Origin: Osmia lignaria lignaria | Lineage: Eukaryota; Arthropoda; Insecta; Hymenoptera; Megachilidae | Length of the DNA: 64,000 nucleotides | Assembly: GCF_051020975.1 (NCBI RefSeq) | Contig: NW_027478159.1 | Location: 5,906,501-5,970,500 of the forward strand | Direction: 5' to 3' | In this document: positions 40,900-53,600 of the stretch, piece after piece | Position numbering within the stretch: position 1 is the first letter of the stretch | Layout: the number at the start of each line of letters is the position of its first letter | Made by a program: the position numbers and the translations under genes | Notes under the pieces: generated by a model | The model's database searches: none | Seen by the model: only the letters and a program-made list of their open reading frames with translations | Told to the model about the DNA's origin: nothing

Positions 40900-41644
40900 G
40901 ATATATCAAGATATTTAAAAGTTCCGAAGCCGCACCAACATAATAGAGATACAGAAACACCGTGGCCCCTTTCTTTGAGATAACTCTGCACTATTGCGAG
41001 CTGCAAATGCCAATTCCAGCTTAGCTGTGCAGAAGAAGAACAACAAGAAGAAGAAATATCTCGAAATATGTCCGTCAGGCCCCTTCCCTTGAGATAAATC
41101 TGCAAATATCTCGGAAACGAAGAGAGCTATGGCAAAATGTTAAGAGACCTTTTTTGTAGAGAATTAAGTTTCCTACTTTTTATGTTCTATGATATTTTTT
41201 GATCAGATGCGCAGTTCTCGAGATATATCAAGATATTTAAAAGTTCCGAAGCCGCACCAACATAATAGAGATACAGAAACACCGTGGCCCCTTTCTTTGA
41301 GATAACTTTCCACTATTGCGAGCTGTAAATGCCACTTCCAGCTGAGCTGTGCAGAAGAAGAACAACAAGAAGAAGAAATATCTCGAAATATGTCCGTCAG
41401 GCCCCTTCCCTTGAGATATATCTGCAAATATCTCGGAAACGAAGCGAGCTATGGCAAAATGTTAAGAGACCTTTTTTGTAGAGGATTATGTTTCCTACAA
41501 TTTATGTTCTATGATATTTTTTGATCAGAAGCGTAGTTTTCGAGATATATCAAGATATTTAAAAGTTCCGAAGCCGCACCAACATAATAGAGATACAGAA
41601 ACACCGTGGCCCCTTTCTTTGGGATAACTATGCACTATTGCGAG

Positions 41645-41663
41645 CTGGAAATGCCATTTCCAG
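41645..41663. repeat. Perfect 9-bp inverted repeat made by a change in the other arm
   Basis: The sequence ctggaaatgccatttccag is perfectly self-complementary around a central c. Here the left arm keeps the common a, and the right arm has t instead of c. The mismatch is thus removed by the opposite substitution from that at 22321. It is a single copy, so chance is possible. Confidence 0.75.
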
Positions 41664-44053
41664 TTTAGCTGTGCAGAACAAGAACAACAAGAAGAAGAAA
41701 TATCTCGAAATATGTCCGTCAGGCCCCTTCCCTTGGGATAAATCTGCAAATATCTCGGAAACGAAGAGAGCTATGGCAAAATGTTAAGAGACCTTTTTTG
41801 TAGAGAATTAAGTTTCCTACTTTTTATGTTCTATGATATTTTTTGATCAGATGCGCAGTTCTCGAGATACATCAAGATATTTAAAAGTTCCGAAGCCGCA
41901 CCAACATAATAGAGATACAGAAACACCGTGGCCCCTTTCTTTGAGATAACTCTGCACTATTGCGAGCTGGAAATGCCACTTCCAGTTTAGCTGTGCAGAA
42001 GAAGAACAACAAGAAGAAGAAATATCTCGAAATATGTCCGTCAGGACCCTTCCCTTGAGATAAATCTGCAAATATCTCGGAAACGAAGCGAGCTACGGCA
42101 AAACGTTAAGAGACCTTTTTTGTAGAGAATTATGTTTCCTACAATTTATGTTCTATGATATTTTTTGATCAGATGCGTAGTTCTCGAGATATATCAAGAT
42201 ATTTAAAAGTTCCGAAGCCGCACCAACATAATAGAGATAGAGAAACACCGTGGCCCCTTTCTTTGAGATAACTCTGCACTATTGCGAGCTGCAAATGCCA
42301 CTTCCAGCTTAGCTGTGCAGAAGAAGAACAACAAGAAGAAGAAATATCTCGAAATATGTCCGTCAGGCCCCTTCCCTTGAGATAAATCTGCAAGTATCTC
42401 GGAAACGAAGAGAGCTATGGCAAAATGTTAAGAGACCTTTTTTGTAGAGAATTAAGTTTCCTACTTTTTATGTTCTATGATATTTTTTGATCAGATGCGC
42501 AGTTCTCGAGATATATCAAGATATTTAAAAGTTCCGAAGCCGCACCAACATAATAGAGATACAGAAACACCGTGGCCCCTTTCTTTGAGATAACTTTCCA
42601 CTATTGCGAGCTGTAAATGCCACTTCCAGCTTAGCTGTGCAGAAGAAGAACAACAAGAAGAAGAAATATCTCGAAATATGTCCGTCAGGCCCCTTCCCTT
42701 GAGATATATCTGCAAATATCTCGGAAACGAAGCGAGCTATGGCAAAATGTTAAGAGACCTTTTTTGTAGAGAATTATGTGTCCTACAATTTATGTTCTAT
42801 GATATTTTTTGATCAGAAGCGTAGTTTTCGAGATATATCAAGATATTTAAAAGTTCCGAAGCCGCACCAACATAATAGAGATACAGAAACACCGTGGCCC
42901 CTTTCTTTGGGATAACTCTGCACTATTGCGAGCTGGAAATGCCACTTCCAGTTTAGCTGTGCAGAACAAGAACAACAAGAAGAAGAAATATCTCGAAATA
43001 TGTCCGTCAGGACCCTTCCCTTGAGATAAATCTGCAAATATCTCGGAAACGAAGCGAGCTATGGCAAAACGTTAAGAGACCTTTTTTGTAGAGAATTATG
43101 TTTCCTACAATTTATGTTCTATGATAATTTTTGATCAGATGCGTAGTTCTCGAGATATATCAAGATATTTAAAAGCTTCGAAGCTGCACGAACATAATAG
43201 AGGTACAGAAACACCGTGGCCCCTTTCTTTGAGATAACTCTGCACTATTGCGAGCTGCAAATGCCACTTCCAGCTTAGCTGTGCAGAAGAAGAACAACAA
43301 GAAGAAGAAATATTTCGAAATATGTCCGTCAGGCCCCTTCCCTTGAGATAAATCTGCAAATATCTCGGAAACGAAGCGAGCTATGGCAAAATGTTAAGAG
43401 ACCTTTTTTGTAGAGAATTATGTTTCCTACAAGTTATGTTCTATGATATTTTTTGATCAGAAGCGTAGTTTTCGAGATATATCAAGATATTTAAAAGTTC
43501 CGAAGCCGCACCAACATAATAGAGATACAGATACACCGTGGCCCCTTTCTTTGAGATAACTCTGCACTATTGCGAGCTGCAAATGCCACTTCCAGCTTAG
43601 CTGTGCAGAAGAAGAACAACAAGAAGAAGAAATATCTCGAAATATGTCCGTTAGGCCCCTTCCCTTGAGATAAATCTGCAAATATCTCGGAAACGAAGCG
43701 AGCTATGGCAAAATGTTAAGAGACCTTTTTTGTAGAGGATTAAGTTTCCTACTTTTTATGTTGTATGATATTTTTTGATCAGATGCGTAGTTTTCGAGAT
43801 ATATCAAGATATTTAAAAGTTCCGAAGCCGCACCAACATAATAGAGATACAGAAACACCGTGGCCCCTTTCTTTGAGATAACTCTGCACTATTGCGAGCT
43901 GCAAATGCCACTTCCAGCTTAGCTGTGCAGAAGAAGAACAACAAGAAGAAGAAGTATCTCGAAATATGTCCGTCAGGCCCCTTCCCTTGAGCTAAATCTG
44001 CAAATATCTCGGAAACAATGCGAGCTATGGCAAAATAGTAAGAGATCTTTTTT

Positions 44054-44074
44054 GTAGGAAATTAAGTTTCCTAC
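44054..44074. repeat. Perfect 8-bp dyad in the divergent monomer subtype
   Basis: Arms gtaggaaa and tttcctac flank a ttaag loop. Ordinary monomers have gtagagaa as the left arm, which pairs at only six of eight positions. The change is part of a linked set that defines the subtype: gagctaaatc, aaacaatgcgag, aaaatagtaagag and ctactatttatg. Confidence 0.8.
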
Positions 44075-45335
44075 TATTTATGTTCTATGATATTTTTTGA
44101 TCAGATGCGTAGTTCTCGAGATATATCAAGATATTTAAAAGTTCCGAAGCCGCACCAACATAATAGAGATACAGAAACACCGTGGCCCCTTTCTTTGAGA
44201 TAACTCTGCACTATTGCGAGCTGTAAATGCCACTTCCAGCTTAGCTGTGCAGAAGAAGAACAACAAGAAGAAGAAATATCTCGAAATATGTCCGTCAGGC
44301 CCCTTCCCTTGAGATAAATCTGCAAATATCTCGGAAACGAAGCGAGCTATGGCAAAATGTTAAGAGACCTTATTTGTAGAGAATTAAGTTTCCTACTTTT
44401 TATGTTCTATGATATTTTTTGATCAGATGCGTAGTTCTCGAGATATATCGAGATATTTAAAAGTTCCGAAGCCGCACCAACATAATAGAGATACAGAAAC
44501 ACCGTGGCCCCTTTCTTGGAGATAACTCTGCACTATTGCGAGCTGTAAATGCCACTTCCAGCTTAGCTGTGCAGAAGAAGAACAACAAGAAGAAGAAATA
44601 TCTCGAAATATGTCCGTCAGGCCCCTTCCCTTGAGATATATCTGCAAATATCTCGGAAACGAAGCGAGCTATGGCAAAATGTTAAGAGACCTCTTTTGTA
44701 GAGAATTATGTTTCCTACAATTTATGTTCTATGATATTTTTTGATCAGAAGCGTAGTTTTCGAGATATATCGAGATATTTAAAAGTTCCGAAGCCGCACC
44801 AACATAATAGAGATACAGAAACACCGTGGCCCCTTTCTTTGAGATAACTCTGCACTAGTGCGAGCCGCAAATGCCACTTCCAGCTTAGCTGTGCAGAAGA
44901 AGAACAACAAGAATAAGAAATATTTCGAAATATGTCCGTCAGGCCCCTTCCCTTGAGATAAATCTGCAAATATCTCGGAAACGAAGCGAGCTACGGCAAA
45001 ATGTTAAGAGACCTTTTTTGTAGAAAATTAGGTTTCCTACTTTTTATGTTCTATGATATTTTTTGATCAGATGCGTAGTTCTCGAGATATATCAAGATAT
45101 TTAAAAGTTCCGAAGCCGCACAAACATAATAGAGATACAGAAACACCGTGGCCCCTTTCTTTGCGATAACTCTGCACTATTGCGAGCTGCAAATGCCACT
45201 TCCAGCTTAGCTGTGCAGAAGAAGAACAACAAGAAGAAGAAATATCTCGAAATATGTCCGTCAGGCCCCTTCCCTTGAGATAAATCTGCAAATATCTCGG
45301 AAACGAAGCGAGCTATGGCAAAATGTTAAGAGACC

Positions 45336-46621
45336 TTATATGTAGAGAATTAAGTTTCCTACTTTTTATGTTCTATGATATTTTTTGATCAGATGCGTAG
45401 TTCTCGAGATATATCAAGATATTTAAAAGTTCCGAAGCCGCACAAACATAATAGAGATACAGAAACACCGTGGCCCCTTTCTTTGCGATAACTCTGCACT
45501 ATTGCGAGCTGCAAATGCCACTTCCAGCTTAGCTGTGCAGAAGAAGAACAACAAGAAGAAGAAATATCTCGAAATATGTCTGTCAGGCCCCTTCCCTTGA
45601 GATAAATCTGCAACTATCTCGGAAACGAAGCGAGCTATGGCAAAATGTTAAGAGACCTTTTTTGTAGAGAATTATGTTTCCTACAAGCTATGTTCTATGG
45701 TATTTTTTGATCAGAAGCGTAGTTTTCGAGATATATCGAGATATTTAAAAGTTCCGAAGCCGCACCAACATAATAGAGATACAGAAACACGTGGCCCCTT
45801 TCTTTGAGATAACTCTGCACTATTGCGAGCTGCAAATGCCACTTCCAGCTTAGCTGTGCAGAAGAAGAACAACAAGAAGAAGAAATATCTCGAAATATGT
45901 CCGTCAGGCCCCTTCCCTTGAGATAAATCTGCAAATATCTCGGAAACGAAGCGAGCTATGGCAAAATGTTAAGAGACCTTATATGTAGAGAATTAAGTTT
46001 CCTACTTTTTATGTTCTATGATATTTTTTGATCAGATGCGTAGTTCTCGAGATATATCAAGATATTTAAAAGTTCCGAAGCCGCACAAACATAATAGAGA
46101 TACAGAAACACCGTGGCCCCTTTCTTTGCGATAACTCTGCACTATTGCGAGCTGCAAATGCCACTTCCAGCTTAGCTGTGCAGAAGAAGAACAACAAGAA
46201 GAAGAAATATCTCGAAATATGTCTGTCAGGCCCCTTCCCTTGAGATAAATCTGCAACTATCTCGGAAACGAAGCGAGCTATGGCAAAATGTTAAGAGACC
46301 TTTTTTGTAGAGAATTATGTTTCCTACAAGCTATGTTCTATGGTATTTTTTGATCAGAAGCGTAGTTTTCGAGATATATCGAGATATTTAAAAGTTCCGA
46401 AGCCGCACCAACATAATAGAGATACAGAAACACGTGGCCCCTTTCTTTGAGATAACTCTGCACTATTGCGAGCTGCAAATGCCACTTCCAGCTTAGCTGT
46501 GCAGAAGAAGAACAACAAGAAGAAGAAATATCTCGAAATATGTCCGTCAGGCCCCTTCCCTTGAGATAAATCTGCAAATATCTCGGAAACGAAGCGAGCT
46601 ATGGCAAAATGTTAAGAGACC
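45336..46621 (+). repeat. 643-bp two-monomer tandem duplication
   Basis: The stretch from about 45336 recurs from about 45979. Shared rare markers are accttatatgtag, tgtctgtcagg, caactatctcgg, caagctatg followed by ttctatggtat, and the acacgtggcc deletion. The period is 643 rather than 644 because one monomer of the pair has the 1-bp deletion. The repeat ends before 46622, where accttatttg is found. Confidence 0.8.
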
Positions 46622-47594
46622 TTATTTGTAGAGAATTAAGTTTCCTACTTTTTATGTTCTATGATATTTTTTGATCAGATTCGTAGTTCCCCGAGATATA
46701 TCGAGATATTTAAAAGTTCCGAAGACGCACGAACATAATAGAGATACAGAAACACCGTGGCCCCTTTCTTTGAGATAACTCTGCACTATTGCGAGCTGCA
46801 AATGCCACTTCCAGCTTAGCTGTGCAGAAGAAGAACAACAAGAAGAAGAAATATCTCGAAATATGTCCGTCAGGCCCCTTCCCTTGAGATAAATCTGCAA
46901 CTATCTCGGAAACGAAGCGAGCTATGGCAAAATGTTAAGAGACCTTTTTTGTAGAGAATTATGTTTCCTACAAGTTATGTTCTATGATATTTTTTGATCA
47001 GAAGCGTAGTTTTCGAGATATATCAAGATATTTAAAAGTTCCGAAGCCGCACCAACATAATAGAGATACAGATACACCGTGGCCCCTTTCTTTGAGATAA
47101 CTCTGCACTATTGCGAGCTGCAAATGCCACTTCCAGCTTAGCTGTGCAGAAGAAGAACAACAAGAAGAAGAAATATCTCGAAATATGTCCGTTAGGCCCC
47201 TTCCCTTGAGATAAATCTGCAAATATCTCGGAAACGAAGCGAGCTATGGCAAAATGTTGAGAGACCTTTTTTGTAGAGGATTAAGTTTCCTACTTTTTAT
47301 GATGTATGATATTTTTTGATCAGATGCGTAGTTTTCGAGATATATCAAGATATTTAAAAGTTCCGAAGCCGCACCAACATAATAGAGATACAGAAACACC
47401 GTGGCCCCTTTCTTTGAGATAACTCTGCCCTATTGCGAGCTGCAAATGCCACTTCCAGCTTAGCTGTGCAGAAGAAGAACAACAAGAAGAAGAAGTATCT
47501 CGAAATATGTCCGTCAGGCCCCTTCCCTTGAGCTAAATCTGCAAATATCTCGGAAACAATGCGAGCTATGGCAAAATAGTAAGAGATCTTTTTT

Positions 47595-47615
47595 GTAGGA
47601 AATTAAGTTTCCTAC
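47595..47615. repeat. Perfect 8-bp dyad, divergent subtype (copy at 47339)
   Basis: The gtaggaaa/tttcctac arms and ttaag loop are the same as at 44054. This copy lies in the monomer 3541 bp downstream, within a shared 43.4-44.3 / 47.0-47.9 kb duplication. Confidence 0.8.
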
Positions 47616-50600
47616 TATTTATGTTCTATGATATTTTTTGATCAGATGCGTAGTTCTCGAGATATATCAAGATATTTAAAAGTTCCGAAGCCGCACCAAC
47701 ATAATAGAGATACAGAAACACCGTGGCCCCTTTCTTTGAGATAACTCTGCACTATTGCGAGCTGTAAATGCCACTTCCAGCTTAGCTGTGCAGAAGAAGA
47801 ACAACAAGAAGAAGAAATATCTCGAAATATGTCCGTCAGGCCCCTTCCCTTGAGATATATCTGCAAATATCTCGGAAACGAAGCAAGCTATGGCAAAATG
47901 TTAAGAGACCTTTTTTGTAGAGAATTATGTTTCCTACAATTTATGTTCTATGATATGTTTTGATCAGAAGCGTAGTTTTCGAGATATATCGAGATATTTA
48001 AAAGTTGCGAAGCCGCACCAACATAATAGAGATACAGAAACACCGTGGCCCCTTTCTTTGGGATAACTCTGCACTATTGCGAGCTGGAAATGTCACTTCC
48101 AGTTTAGCTGTGCAGAAGAAGAACAACAAGAAGAAGAAATATCTCGAAATATGTCCGTCAGGACCCTTCCCTTGAGATAAATCTGCAAATATCTCGGAAA
48201 CGAAGAGAGCTATGGCAAAATGTTAAGAGACCTTTTTTGTAGAGAATTAAGTTTCCTACTTTTTATGTTCTATGATATTTTTTGATCAGATGCGCAGTTC
48301 TCGAGATATATCAAGATATTTAGAAGTTCCGAAGCCGCACCAACATAATAGAGATACAGAAACACCGTGGCCCCTTTCTTGGAGATAACTCTGCACGATT
48401 GCGAGCTGGAAATGCCACTTCCAGTTTAGCTGTGCAGAAGAAGAACAACAAGAAGAAGAAATATCTCGAAATATGTCCGTCAGGCCCCTTCCCTTGAGAT
48501 AAATCTGCAACTATCTCGGAAACGAAGCGAGCTATGGCAAAATGTTAAGAGACCTTTTTTGTAGAGAATTATGTTTCCTACAAGTTATGTTCTATGATGT
48601 TTTTTGATCAGAAGCGTAGTTTTCGAGATATATCAAGATATTTAAAAGTTCCGAAGCCGCACCAACATAATAGAGATACAGAAACACCGTGGCCCCTTTC
48701 TTTGAGATAACTCTGCACTATTGCGAGCTGCAAATGCCACTCCCAGCTTAGCTGTGCAGAAGAAGAACAACAAGAAGAAGAAATATCTCGAAATATGTCC
48801 GTTAGGCCCCTTCCCTTGAGATAAATCTGCAAATATCTCGGAAACGAAGCGAGCTATGGCAAAATGTTAAGAGACCTCTTTTGTAGAGAATTATGTTTCC
48901 TACAATCTATGTTCTATGATATTTTTTGATCAGAAGCGTAGTTTTCGAGATATATCGAGATATTTAAAAGTTCCGAAGCCGCACAAACATAATAGAGATA
49001 CAGAAACACCGTGGCCCCTTTCTTTGCGATAACTCTGCACTATTGCGAGCTGCAAATGCCACTTCCAGCTTAGCTGTGCAGAAGAAGAACAACAAGAAGA
49101 AGAAATATCTCGAAATATGTCCGTCAGGCCCCTTCCCTTGAGATAAATCTGCAAATATCTCGGAAACGAAGCGAGCTATGGCAAAATGTTAAGAGACCTT
49201 ATTTGTAGAGAATTAAGTTTCCTACTTTTTATGTTCTATGATATTTTTTGATCAGATGCGTAGTTCTCGAGATATATCAAGATATTTAAAAGTTCCGAAG
49301 CCGCACAAACATAATAGAGATACAGAAACACCGTGGCCCCTTTCTTTGCGATAACTCTGCACTATTGCGAGCTGCAAATGCCACTTCCAGCTTAGCTGTG
49401 CAGAAGAAGAACAACAAGAAGAAGAAATATCTCGAAATATGTCCGTCAGGCCCCTTCCCTTGAGATAAATCTGCAAATATCTCGGAAACGAAGCGAGCTA
49501 TGGCAAAATGTTAAGAGACCTTATTTGTAGAGAATTAAGTTTCCTACTTTTTATGTTCTATGATATTTTTTGATCAGATGCGTAGTTCTCGAGATATATC
49601 GAGATATTTAAAAGTTCCGAAGCCGCACCAACATAATAGAGATACAGAAACACCGTGGCCCCTTTCTTTGAGATAACTCTGCACTATTGCGAGCTGTAAA
49701 TGCCACTTCCAGCTTAGCTGTGCAGAAGAAGAACAACAAGAAGAAGAAATATCTCGAAATATGTCCGTCAGGCCCCTTCCCTTGAGATATATCTGCAAAT
49801 ATCTCGGAAACGAAGCAAGCTATGGCAAAATGTTAAGAGACCTTTTTTGTAGAGAATTATGTTTCCTACAATTTATGTTCTATGATATGTTTTGATCAGA
49901 AGCGTAGTTTTCGAGATATATCGAGATATTTAAAAGTTGCGAAGCCGCACCAACATAATAGAGATACAGAAACACCGTGGCCCCTTTCTTTGGGATAACT
50001 CTGCACTATTGCGAGCTGGAAATGCCACTTCCAGCTTAGCTGTGCAGAAGAAGAACAACAAGAAGAAGAAATATCTCGAAATATGTCCGTCAGGCCCCTT
50101 CCCTTGAGATATATCTGCAAATATCTCGGAAACGAAGCAAGCTATGGCAAAATGTTAAGAGACCTTTTTTGTAGAGAATTATGTTTCCTACAATTTATGT
50201 TCTATGATATGTTTTGATCAGAAGCGTAGTTTTCGAGATATATCGAGATATTTAAAAGTTGCGAAGCCGCACCAACATAATAGAGATACAGAAACACCGT
50301 GGCCCCTTTCTTTGGGATAACTCTGCACTATTGCGAGCTGGAAATGTCACTTCCAGTTTAGCTGTGCAGAAGAAGAACAACAAGAAGAAGAAATATCTCG
50401 AAATATGTCCGTCAGGACCCTTCCCTTGAGATAAATCTGCAAATATCTCGGAAACGAAGAGAGCTATGGCAAAATGTTAAGAGACCTTTTTTGTAGAGAA
50501 TTAAGTTTCCTACTTTTTATGTTCTATGATATTTTTTGATCAGATGCGCAGTTCTCGAGATATATCAAGATATTTAGAAGTTCCGAAGCCGCACCAACAT

Positions 50601-53600
50601 AATAGAGATACAGAAACACCGTGGCCCCTTTCTTGGAGATAACTCTGCACGATTGCGAGCTGGAAATGCCACTTCCAGTTTAGCTGTGCAGAAGAAGAAC
50701 AACAAGAAGAAGAATTATCTCGAAATATGTCCATCAGGACCCTTCCCTCGAGATAAATCTGCAAATATCTCGGAAACGAAGCGAGCTATGGCAAAATGTT
50801 AAGAGACCTCTTTTGTAGAGAATTATGTTTCCTACAATTTATGTTCTATGATATTTTTTGATCAGATGCGTAGTTCTCGAGATATACCAAGATATTTAAA
50901 AGCTCCGAAGCTGCACCAACATAATAGAGGTACAGAAACACCGTGGCCCCTTTCTTTGAGATAACTCTGCACTATTGCGAGCTGCAAATGCCACTTCCAG
51001 CTTAGCTGTGCAGAAGAAGAACAACAAGAATAAGAAATATTTCGAAATATGTCCGTCAGGCCCCTTCCCTTGAGATAAATCTGCAAATATCTCGGAAACG
51101 AAGCGAGCTACGGCAAAATGTTAAGAGACCTTTTTTGTAGAAAATTAGGTTTCCTACTTTTTATGTTCTATGATATTTTTTGATCAGATGCGTAGTTCTC
51201 GAGATATATCAAGATATTTAAAAGTTCCGAAGCCGCACAAACATAATAGAGATACAGAAACACCGTGGCCCCTTTCTTTGCGATAACTCTGCACTATTGC
51301 GAGCTGCAAATGCCACTTCCAGCTTAGCTGTGCAGAAGAAGAACAACAAGAAGAAGAAATATCTCGAAATATGTCCGTCAGGCCCCTTCCCTTGAGATAA
51401 ATCTGCAAATATCTCGGAAACGAAGCGAGCTATGGCAAAATGTTAAGAGACCTTATTTGTAGAGAATTAAGTTTCCTACTTTTTATGTTCTATGATATTT
51501 TTTGATCAGATGCGTAGTTCTCGAGATATATCAAGATATTTAAAAGTTCCGAAGCCGCACAAACATAATAGAGATACAGAAACACCGTGGCCCCTTTCTT
51601 TGCGATAACTCTGCACTATTGCGAGCTGCAAATGCCACTTCCAGCTTAGCTGTGCAGAAGAAGAACAACAAGAAGAAGAAATATCTCGAAATATGTCCGT
51701 CAGGCCCCTTCCCTTGAGATAAATCTGCAAATATCTCGGAAACGAAGCGAGCTATGGCAAAATGTTAAGAGACCTTATTTGTAGAGAATTAAGTTTCCTA
51801 CTTTTTATGTTCTATGATATTTTTTGATCAGATGCGTAGTTCTCGAGATATATCGAGATATTTAAAAGTTCCGAAGCCGCACCAACATAATAGAGATACA
51901 GAAACACCGTGGCCCCTTTCTTTGAGATAACTCTGCACTATTGCGAGCTGTAAATGCCACTTCCAGCTTAGCTGTGCAGAAGAAGAACAACAAGAAGAAG
52001 AAATATCTCGAAATATGTCCGTCAGGCCCCTTCCCTTGAGATATATCTGCAAATATCTCGGAAACGAAGCAAGCTATGGCAAAATGTTAAGAGACCTTTT
52101 TTGTAGAGAATTATGTTTCCTACAATTTATGTTCTATGATATGTTTTGATCAGAAGCGTAGTTTTCGAGATATATCGAGATATTTAAAAGTTGCGAAGCC
52201 GCACCAACATAATAGAGATACAGAAACACCGTGGCCCCTTTCTTTGGGATAACTCTGCACTATTGCGAGCTGGAAATGCCACTTCCAGCTTAGCTGTGCA
52301 GAAGAAGAACAACAAGAAGAAGAAATATCTCGAAATATGTCCGTCAGGCCCCTTCCCTTGAGATATATCTGCAAATATCTCGGAAACGAAGCAAGCTATG
52401 GCAAAATGTTAAGAGACCTTTTTTGTAGAGAATTATGTTTCCTACAATTTATGTTCTATGATATGTTTTGATCAGAAGCGTAGTTTTCGAGATATATCGA
52501 GATATTTAAAAGTTGCGAAGCCGCACCAACATAATAGAGATACAGAAACACCGTGGCCCCTTTCTTTGGGATAACTCTGCACTATTGCGAGCTGGAAATG
52601 TCACTTCCAGTTTAGCTGTGCAGAAGAAGAACAACAAGAAGAAGAAATATCTCGAAATATGTCCGTCAGGACCCTTCCCTTGAGATAAATCTGCAAATAT
52701 CTCGGAAACGAAGAGAGCTATGGCAAAATGTTAAGAGACCTCTTTTGTAGAGAATTATGTTTCCTACAATTTATGTTCTGTGATATTTTTTGATCAGATG
52801 CGTAGTTCTCGAGATATACCAAGATATTTAAAAGCTCCGAAGCTGCACCAACATAATAGAGGTACAGAAACACCGTGGCCCCTTTCTTTGAGATAACTCT
52901 GCACTATTGCGAGCTGCAAATGCCACTTCCAGCTTAGCTGTGCAGAAGAAGAACAACAAGAATAAGAAATATTTCGAAATATGTCCGTCAGGCCCCTTCC
53001 CTTGAGATAAATCTGCAAATATCTCGGAAACGAAGCGAGCTACGGCAAAATGTTAAGAGACCTTTTTTGTAGAAAATTAGGTTTCCTACTTTTTATGTTC
53101 TATGATATTTTTTGATCAGATGCGTAGTTCTCGAGATATATCAAGATATTTAAAAGTTCCGAAGCCGCACAAACATAATAGAGATACAGAAACACCGTGG
53201 CCCCTTTCTTTGCGATAACTCTGCACTATTGCGAGCTGCAAATGCCACTTCCAGCTTAGCTGTGCAGAAGAAGAACAACAAGAAGAAGAAATATCTCGAA
53301 ATATGTCCGACAGGCCCCTTCCCTTGAGATAAATCTGCAAATATCTCGGAAACGAAGCGAGCTATGGCAAAATGTTAAGAGACCTTATTTGTAGAGAATT
53401 AAGTTTCCTACTTTTTATGTTCTATGATATTTTTTGATCAGATGCGTAGTTCTCGAGATATATCGAGATATTTAAAAGTTCCGAAGCCGCACCAACATAA
53501 TGGAGATACAGAAACACCGTGGCCCCTTTCTTTGAGATAACTCTGCACTATTGCGAGCTGCAAATGCCACTTCCAGCTTAGCTGTGCAGAAGAAGAACAA

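Larger units (their letters stand above)
40900..45085 (+). repeat. Array segment 7: 13 monomers with a four-monomer repeat
   Basis: Monomers at 41222 and 42510, 1288 bp apart, share actttccactattg. The following monomers (41544 and 42832) share tttgggataac and gcagaacaagaac. Monomers 43476-44120 recur at 47017-47661 (offset 3541 bp) with the rare agatacagatacacc change and the divergent subtype at 43798. A gcttcgaagctgcacg copy lies at 43154. No unique sequence is present. Confidence 0.85.
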
